A DNA stretch of 64,000 nucleotides, taken from contig OZ024902.1 in NCBI GenBank assembly GCA_964017125.1, positions 104,762,560 through 104,826,559 on the forward strand, in the 5' to 3' direction. This stretch comes from Flabesymbios commensalis (lineage: Eukaryota; Annelida; Polychaeta; Terebellida; Flabelligeridae). The notes beneath the pieces were generated by a model. That model had not been told where the DNA came from. It did no database searches and saw only the letters and a list, made by a program, of their open reading frames with translations. This document shows, piece after piece, positions 54,977 through 64,000 of the stretch (the first letter of the stretch is position 1; each line of letters begins with the position of its first letter). Both the position numbers and the translations under genes were made by a program.

Positions 54977-55203
54977 CCCTTTCAGCACGGGGTCCGACTT
55001 TTGACGTCAAAATCTGACGTCTATAAATCTGACGTCTAAAGTCGATATCCGCCCTGAAAGAGTAAAATACTTATACTGGCCATAGACCCATAACATAGGT
55101 ATTCAAATGAAGCGGAACTCAAACATTTATGATGATTTCAAATTGAAAAAACCCTTTGGTGTCTTGTTTTTTATATACAAATATTACAGCGCTTTAAGGG
55201 TTT
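54973..55203 (+). mobile_element. TTAA-type MITE, GACGTC-hairpin family
   Basis: TTAACCCTTTCAGCACGGGG to CAGCGCTTTAAGGGTTTA. The hairpin loop is shortened (TGACGTCTATAAATCTGACG). Its left TTAA lies at the break in a 109-bp palindrome. Confidence 0.88.
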
Positions 55204-55755
55204 ATAATCATTGCCACAACATATCGCATTTGCGATGATATTATCAGGATAAAACTATATCACGTGACTTATGCTTAAATATTTGGAATTTTGTCACAAA
55301 GGCAGTTAGAAGTAATTTAAAAGACTGTTTTTGTTATGACATGCCGAACTTGCGCAATCACGACGACTAAACAGCAAAGATTTATCAATGACATTTCAAT
55401 ATATTTCATTCAATATCATCAGTCTAAATAATTTAATTTGCTTGAAAATAAATATGATGACAGCACCGTGATGAAAATTGAACAGGATCTATTTTTTACA
55501 TAGACCTGTCAGTGTTTTTTTCAGAGCTGTTGAGAATCCATCTGGCTCTTGTCCGGAAAGTGTGTGTGCGGTGGATCAGAGCTGTAGCGATATGCAGTTT
55601 TCACCCCCCCCCCCTTACCCCCACTATACCCAGGGGAGTGAACCACCAGGTCATATCTAATATCCCTAATATCGGGTCTGTTCTGTATCCATGGATACAA
55701 TCAGCCCGCAGTCAAATTTGTTCTTGTCACCTTTTAGGTCCATCACGCTGAACAG
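55204..55755. other. no recognised feature
   Basis: C homopolymer near 55605; otherwise unassigned. Confidence 0.4.
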
Positions 55756-55845
55756 TTAAAATATATAATTTCATTGAGATTATATGTAACATAAGCCCAC
55801 GTCAGTGCGCTTATGTTACGTATAATCTCAGTGAAATTATTTAAA
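55756..55845. repeat. near-40-bp-arm AT-rich hairpin
   Basis: AATTTCATTGAGATTATATG, TAACATAAGC, loop CCACGTCAGTGC, GCTTATGTTACGTATAATCT, CAGTGAAATTATTTAA. Three or four mismatches. Single copy here. Confidence 0.85.
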
Positions 55846-56674
55846 ACAAATATATTAATTACATTAATTACATTAAACACGTCATTTATAGACCTATACT
55901 ATATTGACTTATTGCACAATATAATGATAATAAAATAGTATTTACGGCACAGCGTAATAAACCTCGCGAGATAAATATAGTAAGCCCAGGCTAATTTATT
56001 GACTGAAAGATTACCATTTAGCATATATAATTATCCAGGGTTGCTCACTGAAACATGTACCATGGGAAAACGATTTTAATCTACAATTTCAGCTCTACAT
56101 CCAGAGCGGGTACTCTGACTGAATAGGATCAGGATTTGTCTCTGTCGGCGAATGAATGATAAACACTAGCGGGACGGAAATGTGAAATTTGACACTGTAT
56201 TGATATAAGCTGTATAGATACTAGAGTACTGGGGGTACTGGGGATAAGTAGTACATGCTTATAGAACCAAACCAAAAGCAAACTTGTTACAACAACAGCA
56301 AGTACTTTTATCTGATATACTTTTGGTCATAAATATGCACGCACTGCACTGTTATGAAACAGTGAATAACAGCCACTGTATATTATTAGTTTGTCTGTAC
56401 TGCTTGTACAGAATTGTTGCTTTCAGTTTTCTCGGTTTGAACATCGATAACTGGGGAATTCATTGCTTATAAAAACACAGTTATAGGTTGCAAAATTATA
56501 TACTCATTTATTATATAAATACAATATTTTGTAACAAAATATTTGATTACAGAATAATGGTACATCAAAGTACTCTCTGGTTCAGCACACATTATTTTTG
56601 CAAAGTTGTATTGGTACTCGCTTCTCCACTCAAGGTATCACAGGTATACTACTTCTAAATCCGTTGAGGTACTC
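55846..56674. other. no recognised feature
   Basis: AT-rich; no gene or known element seen. Confidence 0.4.
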
Positions 56675-56712
56675 GGCCTAACCAAGGATACTAGAGTATC
56701 CTTGGCCTAACC
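56675..56712. mobile_element. single AAGGA mini-hairpin with exact 9-bp direct repeats
   Basis: GGCCTAACC, then the 20-bp hairpin AAGGATACTAGAGTATCCTT, then GGCCTAACC. The flanking 9-mers are identical. The smallest member of the group. Confidence 0.8.
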
Positions 56713-56867
56713 AAGTGCAATGCGTATCCTGGAATTTCTATAGTTATAGAATCGTTTTTCTTTTGATCAAGGAGTTTCTGGTGTAGTGCTGCATGTCAGG
56801 ATCAGTGATCCTGTCAGTACTCAGTACTCACTAATTCTGGATGTCATGCACACACCTGACACGATAT

Positions 56868-56960
56868 AACGCCCCAACGCTGTGCCAGTGTTCAGCCAAC
56901 ATTTCCAACGTAGGTCCGACATTGCGCCACAGTTGAGTGACCTTGTGGTGTTGGTAGTCT
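56868..56960. mobile_element. 109-bp-type palindrome, degenerate
   Basis: CCCCAACGCTGTGCCAGTGT, CATTTCCAACGTAGGTCCGA, CATTGCGCCACAGTTGAGTG, CTTGTGGTGTTGG: parts of both arms and a worn right end. Confidence 0.5.
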
Positions 56961-56999
56961 GCTACCAGGGAAAACTGCCGATTTTTTGTATTGAGAGCT

Positions 57000-57108
57000 C
57001 CCAGCAAGCACAAGGCGTTCAACCTATGTTGGTTTAACGTTGGCCCACCGTCTTCGACGCTGGCCCAACATTAAACCAACATTGGTTGAGCGCCTTGTGT
57101 TTGCTGGG
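57000..57108. mobile_element. intact 109-bp palindrome
   Basis: CCCAGCAAGCACAAGGCGTT, CAACCTATGTTGGTTTAACG, TTGGCCCACCGTCTTCGACG, CATTAAACCAACATTGGTTG, GCGCCTTGTGTTTGCTGGG. The change GACGTT to GGCGTT is matched by AACGTC to AGCGCC on the other arm. Confidence 0.93.
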
Positions 57109-57992
57109 AGAGGGGAGTACACCACATTGCACCGGATGCAGTCCACTAGAATTTGGGGAGTTCTGCCGTGAAAATGTACGACAGGCGGCACTCTCATGTA
57201 AGCAGGATTTTTTTTAATCTGGCTGATTCTGAGATTTGGTGTCAATCCCTATCAGCTCTACCATTGATCCATTTAGAGTTCTCTAATTAGTGTACGTTCG
57301 TTTGAAATGTGTTTAAAGACCAAGATATGCATCGCAACCTTTGACAAAAAGATGGCATAGAGAGCATTGTAAAGACAGAAAGCGACAATTACCTCAATCA
57401 CTTATGTCATTTCATATATGGAACATTTGGAGGAACGAATTGTTCACCTGTTGGAACTGTTTTCCCGACAATCTTATTTTTCGTCTTTTACGTACATTTG
57501 TCAAAATTATTGATTTAGAATAGATAGATGAATATCTATAATCCTACATCAAGGATATAGGTCATGCAAAATAATTAATGGAGAGGCAGCATACTTTATA
57601 TATTTTCTTTAGACAAGGAAATGTGCTTTAGTTGTCGTAACCTTTGATGAGGAGGAAGTGAGTGATACTCTGGATCATAATCTGGTCATCGCTTTAGATC
57701 CTGTGTCAAAAAAAGCGAAATCAAACAGCACTTAGCTGATTACTGTGAAATAAGAAGTCACTTCTGTTTGCTGTAGAAAGACACCATCATATGTGATGGC
57801 TGAGAGCAATTCTAGAAAAAGATAATTTTAGAAAACAGGAATCTTCATCTAATACATACGGTATATTATAATAGTACATTACGCCAACGTCTTCAATATG
57901 GGAAAATATACCTGTGTCAAATCTAATAAACCCACTTGACTGTCATGTATATGAACACGTGATCAACATCTCACAGCAACCAATTATAAGTC
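57109..57992. other. no recognised feature
   Basis: No gene or known element seen. Confidence 0.4.
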
Positions 57993-58137
57993 AGGGTCCG
58001 TATTCTCGTACATGTTACGATATATAGTAGGTTTTGGATTTCGAAGCCTGTGTACAATATATCGTAACTTGTACGAGAATATTAGCCCAGAAACCAATAT
58101 ATCGTAACTTGTATGAGAATATTAGCCCAGAAACTTA
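57993..58137. mobile_element. CGATATATCG foldback, copy 4, right end duplicated
   Basis: GGGTCCGTATTCTCGTACAT, GTTACGATATATAGTAGG, then ATATATCGTAACTTGTACGA with GAATATTAGCCCAGAAAC; the right terminus is present twice in tandem (58048-58090 and 58097-58137). Confidence 0.75.
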
Positions 58138-58314
58138 AGTCGCAGCTGAACAGGTGTGTTAAAATATATATAGCTGACTGCTGGAAAACAGGTAAAGATC
58201 GAAGAAAAACCTAACTTTTTTCTACCTGCTTCGTTATAAAAAAACATTCTTAAAGCTGTGTAAACGTCAACAGCGACAAGAGCGCTGACATAACAAAAAC
58301 GGCTTAATACACGC

Positions 58315-58402
58315 AACTCCCCTTGAGTATTTATACTTGTAAGTAGTACTCAGTGAGTAACTCCCCTTGAGTATTTATACTTGTAAGTAGTACTCAGTGA
58401 GT
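58315..58402. repeat. perfect 44-bp tandem duplication
   Basis: Two identical units beginning AACTCCCCTTGAGTATTTAT. Each unit contains a small foldback GAGTATTTATACTT..GTAAGTAGTACTC. No mismatch between the copies, so the duplication is recent. Confidence 0.95.
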
Positions 58403-58534
58403 ATTGAATGAGAGGAAGCCTTTAAAATGTTACACAATGTATATGATGCGGACACCAGTTCATAAGTGTATGTTGGCTCACTGGATAAACCTTTTACACT
58501 ATCACTGGAGATTTAATCCGGACAATGGTGAAAT

Positions 58535-58724
58535 AGTTTTGTATAAACCATGGAGACCAAAGGGTTTTCTCAATTTGAAATAATCAAAATGTCCTAGTTA
58601 GCTCTTTCCTCTTCATTTGAATTGTTATAGGTCTACGGCCATTATTTATGTTGAATTCCTTCAGTGCGGGGGTCGGTATTAGATAGACGTTAGATTCTGA
58701 CGGTCCTCGCGCTGAAACGGTTAA
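58535..58724 (-). mobile_element. TTAA-type MITE, GACGTC-hairpin family, hairpin mostly deleted
   Basis: Inverted copy: AACCATGGAGACCAAAGGGT, GGTCTACGGCCATTATTTAT, TTCAGTGCGGGGGTCGG, GACGTTAGATTCTGACGGTC, GCGCTGAAACGGTTAA. The hairpin is reduced; outer left end lost. Confidence 0.75.
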
Positions 58725-58845
58725 GTAAAGCATCGCGTTTAGCTGATCTGATATTTGCTCGCCTAATTTGGATTTGCATTGTAGTATTTACGTGAAAGAT
58801 TCACAGTACACAGAGCCGTAAATAAAACACCTGTGTATGTAGTCT

Positions 58846-58950
58846 CAAAGCTGCTGACCTAGATCCCACGCATGTGATTGGTCGAGATGGCCATCTCTAC
58901 CAATCACACCACTGAGATCCGGGTCAGAGGTTTTGTGAATATCGCCCGTG
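58846..58950. mobile_element. foldback with GATTGGTCGAGATGGCCATC core
   Basis: GACCTAGATCCCACGCATGT, GATTGGTCGAGATGGCCATC, TCTACCAATCACACCACTGA, GATCCGGGTC. The core matches the GGATTGGTCGAG family but the outer arms are different. Confidence 0.7.
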
Positions 58951-59837
58951 GGCAGTAATACCTGTAGATGCCACTTTTATTGTATACGTCATCAAACTAA
59001 ATTGATCATAAATGCAAATCTTCCATCTGTGTGTAGAATTCCACCATCCAGGTTATCTATTAAGCAACATTGACATTCAGAAATCTTGCTATATTTGTCG
59101 GTTATGAATTGGTACTTTACAGGGTGTATTGGATTTTCTTAATAACATTGTAAGGTTGTAATTTATGGGCAAATATCTCAGACAACGCATCCAGACAATG
59201 ATGTATTACAGTACAGTCCGGATCCAGGATCGAGTATCCCTGATTTAGACACTCACACCTGGATAAAATACGTACTGTATTGCTGATTTGACTGCGTTTT
59301 AATTCCACAAATTTGAACGGGAATTTCTTGTGATTTTTAACGCGCAATCAATAAAAGCAGACGTGCACTTTTGGAAAACCTAATTTGCGTCATCCATAAG
59401 ATGACAGTACTTACGGCGGTATGTGATAACATTATGTATAATTGTGCTTGTCACCCTGTTATCAGTTAAGGGTGGGTGGGGTTCTATCAGCATGTCTACC
59501 AGACAGCTAAACGTGACGACAAGGGTATCATATTGTCTGTGAAAATACCTGACTTTGTACTACATAACATATTAACATATACATGGCCTGTGATGTCAAA
59601 CTTTGAAACGTTCCCTCACTTCTCACTTAGCTACCTCCTAAGTATGTTTACATTGGTGTGGGCTCCATTTCCTAATATACATTTAGTTGTTGTTAATGGT
59701 TCTGTTGTTGCATGCCGTGCGTTTAATTTTTTTTTTTTATGAATACATGTACTTGATCGTTCTGGGCTGGAAACCTCGCAGTGGCTGTACGATTCTCTTT
59801 TCCTCGTGTGACCAGCAGTCGTTGACCATTATTATTA
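58951..59837. other. no supported gene
   Basis: 59476-59742 has an open frame without splice or domain support. Otherwise unassigned. Confidence 0.35.
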
Positions 59838-60084
59838 TTAACCCTTTAGCCGCCAAATTATGCAATCTAAATTTTCACCCACTCGAAGTTGTGTCTCGCT
59901 GACGCGATCCACAACTTCAAGTGAGTGAAAATTATTCAGATTTGACAAAATGGAGGTCAACTGTTTTCAAATATTGCTGATTGATGTCACATTTTATCTT
60001 TAACATGTTTAAAAGGTGGTACTTAATGTGCTAATAAAAAATTAAGAACTCGAATATATGCGGCACCGGCGGTTAAAGGGTTAA
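59838..60084 (+). mobile_element. intact 247-bp TTAA-type MITE, CTTCAAGTG-hairpin family (subfamily 1)
   Basis: TTAACCCTTTAGCCGC and GCGGTTAAAGGGTTAA are inverted ends matching at 15 of 16. The hairpin CACTCGAAGTTGTG, TCTCGCTGACGCGATC, CACAACTTCAAGTG starts about 40 bp in. Best reference copy for this family; non-coding. Confidence 0.93.
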
Positions 60085-60116
60085 TATGTCCAGAATGAGC
60101 CGGCTTGTTTATACCA

Positions 60117-60329
60117 ACAAGCGCTGAAGTATTTGTATATAAACAATAGAAAACAAAGGGTTTTTCTTTTTGAAATCATCATAAATGTCTCAGTTAGCTA
60201 TTTCTGCTTCATTTATCACCTATGTTATGATCTACGGCCATTATAAATCTTTCACTCTTTCAGTGCGGGGATAGACATCAGACGTCAGATTTTGACGTCT
60301 AAAGTCGATCCCCGCACTGAAAGAGTTGA
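60117..60329 (-). mobile_element. TTAA-type MITE, GACGTC-hairpin family, shortened hairpin
   Basis: AAGCGCTGAAGTATTTGTAT, ACCTATGTTATGATCTACGG, CTTTCAGTGCGGGGATAGAC, ATCAGACGTCAGATTTTGAC, GATCCCCGCACTGAAAGAG. It lies about 30 bp from the preceding MITE. Confidence 0.85.
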
Positions 60330-61729
60330 CGTCACCCATCTCATTCATCAATAACAATGAGAGGCGTCAGTGTGGGAAGCGACCCAGGTATAATGAGGAG
60401 AAATTAAAACTAGTATCCAGTCACTATTATATATCAGTAAAATAATCAGACGCCATGAAGGCCCGTCTGAAGATTCGAACCATTACTGGCTAAAGACCGA
60501 CCATAGAGACAGAGTGATGTACAACCATGGAAAGCAATAGTCCGGGAGCTCAGGGGTCAAAAATGTCCCGAGCGGGGCCAAAAGGTTTGAAGGTTGTATC
60601 TAACTGGAAATTTTGCGCTGATTCCGAAAATCAACGTCTTACATGCCGTACCTGGGAAGTTTTCCAAATAAGACGTTTTTGTTGCCATGGTAACAATTCA
60701 GCAAAAAACTAAAATATTATTTTCTAGTAGCAGCTATAATGAATGTGATGTGTAACCATTGTCTTTATATGTTAGCATTTGTGGTGAATAACATACAATT
60801 ATACTTCATAAGTGTTTGTTTTCTTACTTCATGTAAAATTTCATTCAAATTCTTTCTGTTACCATGGTTACAACCATATTTTATTACCTGTATAAATGTA
60901 TCATATATGCATTTCAATGAAATTTTTCTTAAACTTTATGTTTTCTTTACTTTACTCTTCTAGGATAAGATACATTTCATGAATTGTCGCGCAAAATATG
61001 CCGACATTACTACGTCATAAATATTATTATCAGTGTAGTGAAATGCAACGTCATAGAACGTCATATCTTGCGACGTTCGAAAATGCCGCCATTAAGAGAA
61101 ATACGTTTTTAGACAATATCTCGTATAATACTCATCGTATCGCACTGAGTAATATATGTAATCCCACATTTTCGTGGTCAAGGAATACGATGAAGGCAGT
61201 CTCGAAGGCATAAATAGCATAGATAATGGCAATTCTAAGAAAATGAGAAAAATCTGTAGCTTTTTTAAACATTTCTCAGTGCAGTGTGATTTAATCGGCC
61301 TTTTGTTCCCTTATTCACAGCTAGGCTGAACTGAGACAGACGAGTCGTCATTAATAAGACGTTATCACGCAAACTGATGAAGATGATTGAGAATTTATAG
61401 ATATTTTAAAGTATTGTAAAAAAGAACAAATGACAGGAATAATTCACCCGACCTAACTTCGAAAAACACATTTGTTGAAATGTAAATATTATGTGAATTT
61501 TTGTTTCGAGTATAATTTTCAGTTGGTAGATTGCATTATCCACACCTTTCAATGACTGTGAATAATTTATTATATTAATATAGAGACAGACAAGTCATTC
61601 AAGAATTACACGATGCAAATAATAATATCGACAATAACTAAATAAAATCACTCGTATATCTTAAGATGTAGATCTTAACATCGACAGTTACAAATGAATG
61701 ACATTATAATAATTATATATCATTTTCGC
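60330..61729. other. no supported gene
   Basis: Short plus-strand open frames (60527-60712, 60998-61213) lack support. Two CCATGGTAAC/GTTACCATGG words near 60680 and 60860 are isolated. Confidence 0.35.
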
Positions 61730-61860
61730 GCCAGGGTAGCTCATTGGTAGTGTGGTTGACTCAAGAGCCCGGGGTAACGGGTTCGAGTCCTGCTGTGGTC
61801 GTTATCTTTGGTGCACACTTAAGCAGTGACCCAAACTATACCCGATTAGCGCCGCATCAA
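61730..61860 (+). repeat. tRNA-derived SINE head
   Basis: GGTAGCTCATTGGTAGTGTG gives an A box (TAGCTCATTGG) and GGTTCGAGTCC a perfect B box, 30-40 nt apart as in tRNA. The acceptor-stem halves do not pair, so it is not a functional tRNA gene. About 60 bp of unrelated tail (GTGCACACTTAAGCAGTGAC) and an A-rich end follow, as in a SINE. Confidence 0.7.
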
Positions 61861-63039
61861 AAACGTATACAAAATAAATAATTAATATGACCAATATGTC
61901 AAAGTTGACATGTAAACAGTCAATGAAACTTTTTTTATGGTAATGCAAATAATAACTGTCACTGTAATATCATCTTATAAATATGCATAGTGACAACGCG
62001 AAATCCTGACATCAGATTAAGATGGTATTTGTCATAGGCCTATCTCGACATCATAATATTTTTTATTTCTCCTAAGATTCAAGCTATTTATTTCATCCAT
62101 CACGACATCTTGATAAAATAATTAAACATTAGCAATAAAATGGTTGTAATTGTCAGATACTGAGATCTAACTGTTGGGTTCGTACGTCTGATATTATGTA
62201 AGATTTTGTATTGTGAGAATATACCAGCTTTCACCAAGCCACAGCTAATACTAAATATGCTATGGATGTTTTCCTAAATCTTTACAGGAAATGAAACAGA
62301 AACAATACTAAGTGCATTGGCTTATATTACCAAAATATACAACGTTTCCGGAAAAATCCACCAACATGCTTAGATTTAGGTGGTTGGGTTACGTTTGTGG
62401 TTGCTGTTCTAGTTTACCAACTTACACATGGAAATTCAAGCTACGTTACAATAATGTACCGGTATTAAATGTTGCAATGGAGTAAAGAGTCATCTCTCCA
62501 CATACATTGAAACATAATTTGTATTACAAAATAATCGAAATCAGAAACAAAACAAACTAGTCAATATTTTTGGATGCAAGAGTATTGCAGCCTTTTATGA
62601 AAATGTATGTATTTAACCTGAAACATTGATCTTTGTTCGGCATTCAAGTGTACAATTTGTTAACCACTTGTTTTTACATACATGGGTGTGCTTAATTTGA
62701 AACGATCGAAGAACGTTCCACATGTAGTGTCCTTCAAACTGGCAAAACAAAAAATAACCTCCAAAACCACATCTCTTTTACTTTTTTTTTACAAATAAAT
62801 GCACAATTTCTGGTTAATTCATGATTTGGAGTCGCGAAATTTATGTCTCATGTTTTTTTCGTTCAAAATGACCTACATTTGACCTTCAAATTCATTATGG
62901 TTACAACCAGCGTTTTTTATGCATCTAAACTATAATATAATAAAAAACACTTTTTAATGGACATCTAGAAAATAGACTAGGCAATAGGCCTACGATTAGC
63001 TTACAAGGCATTCGAAACTTACTAACGTCATAAAGGTTT
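61861..63039. other. no recognised feature
   Basis: AT-rich; no gene or known element seen. Confidence 0.4.
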
Positions 63040-64000
63040 ACTATTCCGTTACTGCGCTCTACCACCAGACTTCTAATCCGTTCTATCGGTATACTAATTT
63101 GTTTTAACGGTCTAGTATTTCTAAATACCACACCATTATAACGTAATAGTAGACCGTTAAAACGAGATACTACACCATTTTAACGGATTAGTAAACCGGT
63201 ATAACCAATACTAGACCGTTATAACGAAATAGTAGACCGTTATAACGAAATGCTAGACTGTTATAACGAAATACTAGACCGCTATTGCGAAATAATGTAG
63301 GCTGCTATGGGTATAACAGAATAGTAGACCGTTAAACGGAATAGCAGCTGAAACGGATAATTAGATTATTTTAATGGAATACTAGACCGTTATAGCAAAA
63401 TATTATACCGTTATAACGGAATACCAGACCGCTAAAACGAAATAATAGACGGTTATAACTGAATAGTTGACCACTATAGCAGATTAGTTGACCGTTATAA
63501 TGACATAGTAGTCCATAATAACGGAATAGTAGACCGTTATAACGGGTTAGTAGACCGTTATATCGGAATAGTAGACCATTATAGCAAAATAGTAGACCTT
63601 TGTAGCGAAATATCAAACCGCTATAATGGAATAGTAGACCGTTATAACGGAATAGTAGACCGTTAAAACGGATGGGTATACCGTTAAAACTAATTAATAG
63701 ACCGTAATAACGAATACTAGACCTTTATAGCGAAATACTACACCATTGTAACGAATTAGTAGACCGTTATAATGGATTAGTAGACCGTTATATAACGAAA
63801 TACTACACTGTTATAACGAAATACTAGCCCTCTATGGCAAAATACTTGACCACTATGGCGGAATACTAGACCCGTATAACGGTATAGTAGACCGCTATAA
63901 CAGAATAGTAGACCGCTTAAACGGATTACTAGACCGTTATAGGTGAAAATTAATCATTATAGCGAAATATTATACCGTTATTATGTAATGCTAGACCGCT
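63040..64000. repeat. 21-bp satellite-like array with an orientation switch, runs off the window
   Basis: Diverged units of AATAGTAGACCGTTATAACG. At about 63040-63125 units read in reverse complement (CTAATCCGTT, TTTTAACGGTCTAGTATTTC); from about 63126 on they read forward. Each unit carries the self-complementary CCGTTATAACGG. About 45 units are visible, strongly diverged, and the array continues past 64000. The open minus frame (YNGLLFR repeats) follows from the 21-bp period. Confidence 0.9.

Noticed and set aside
61730-61800. Functional tRNA gene
   Set aside because: A and B boxes are good but the acceptor stem does not pair and the T stem is imperfect; SINE head preferred.

Overview
The window reads as non-coding, repeat-dense nuclear DNA of an invertebrate animal. 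The evidence is AT-rich intergenic or intronic sequence, no compact gene array, a decayed LINE of the CR1/L2/Jockey kind, tRNA-derived SINE heads, several minisatellites, frequent TAGGCCTA words and dozens of short non-autonomous palindromic elements. A marine lophotrochozoan or invertebrate deuterostome would fit, but the species cannot be fixed from the sequence. No complete protein-coding gene is visible. Four stretches look like host exons (about 31.3-31.7, 41.5-41.8, 43.6-43.9 and 45.1-45.2 kb), all at low confidence and with no recognised domain.

Layout. 0-2 kb holds an ATTC microsatellite and a 33-bp minisatellite with a four-unit higher-order period. 2-11 kb is AT-rich sequence with scattered palindromic elements. 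At 11.1-12.3 kb lies a minus-strand LINE remnant that has lost its endonuclease domain and ends, at its 3' side, against a 109-bp palindromic element. 13-31 kb and 32-63 kb are dense in small elements. A 30-bp minisatellite lies at 36.9-37.2 kb, an ATTG microsatellite at 49.5-49.7 kb, a tRNA-derived SINE at 61.7 kb, and a 21-bp satellite-like array runs off the right edge from about 63.0 kb.

The small elements fall into recognisable groups. (1) About 40 copies or remnants of a roughly 109-bp near-perfect palindrome with ends CCCAGCAAACAC/GTGTTTGCTGGG and a central CGTCnnnGACG loop; the middle of the arms differs between copies but stays complementary within a copy. (2) About 20 elements, about 247 bp when whole, bounded by TTAA and CCCTT/AAGGG as in piggyBac-type elements; all carry one strong hairpin near one end. 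They form two broad families, one with a GACGTC-rich hairpin and one with a CACTTGAAGTTGTG hairpin. (3) Nine ultrashort hairpins of 20-33 bp, mostly with AAGGA/TCCTT ends, at five loci. Each is bounded by 9-bp direct repeats, and at three loci they form arrays of two or three hairpins with exactly 9-bp spacers. This last group is the most unusual thing here. (4) Further foldback families: a CGATATATCG/GGCTTCGGATTGGTCGAG family, a GCAAAGCC/CAGTAACTGCTTACTT family, a GGTACCATGGAGATAG family, and several single-copy near-perfect hairpins.

Interactions between the parts: one TTAA element sits 1 bp from a consensus splice donor, directly after a 69-codon coding-like run (31.3-31.7 kb), and a 109-bp palindrome interrupts the LINE reverse transcriptase just after its first catalytic motif. 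All function statements are inferences from sequence pattern; no database search was run.
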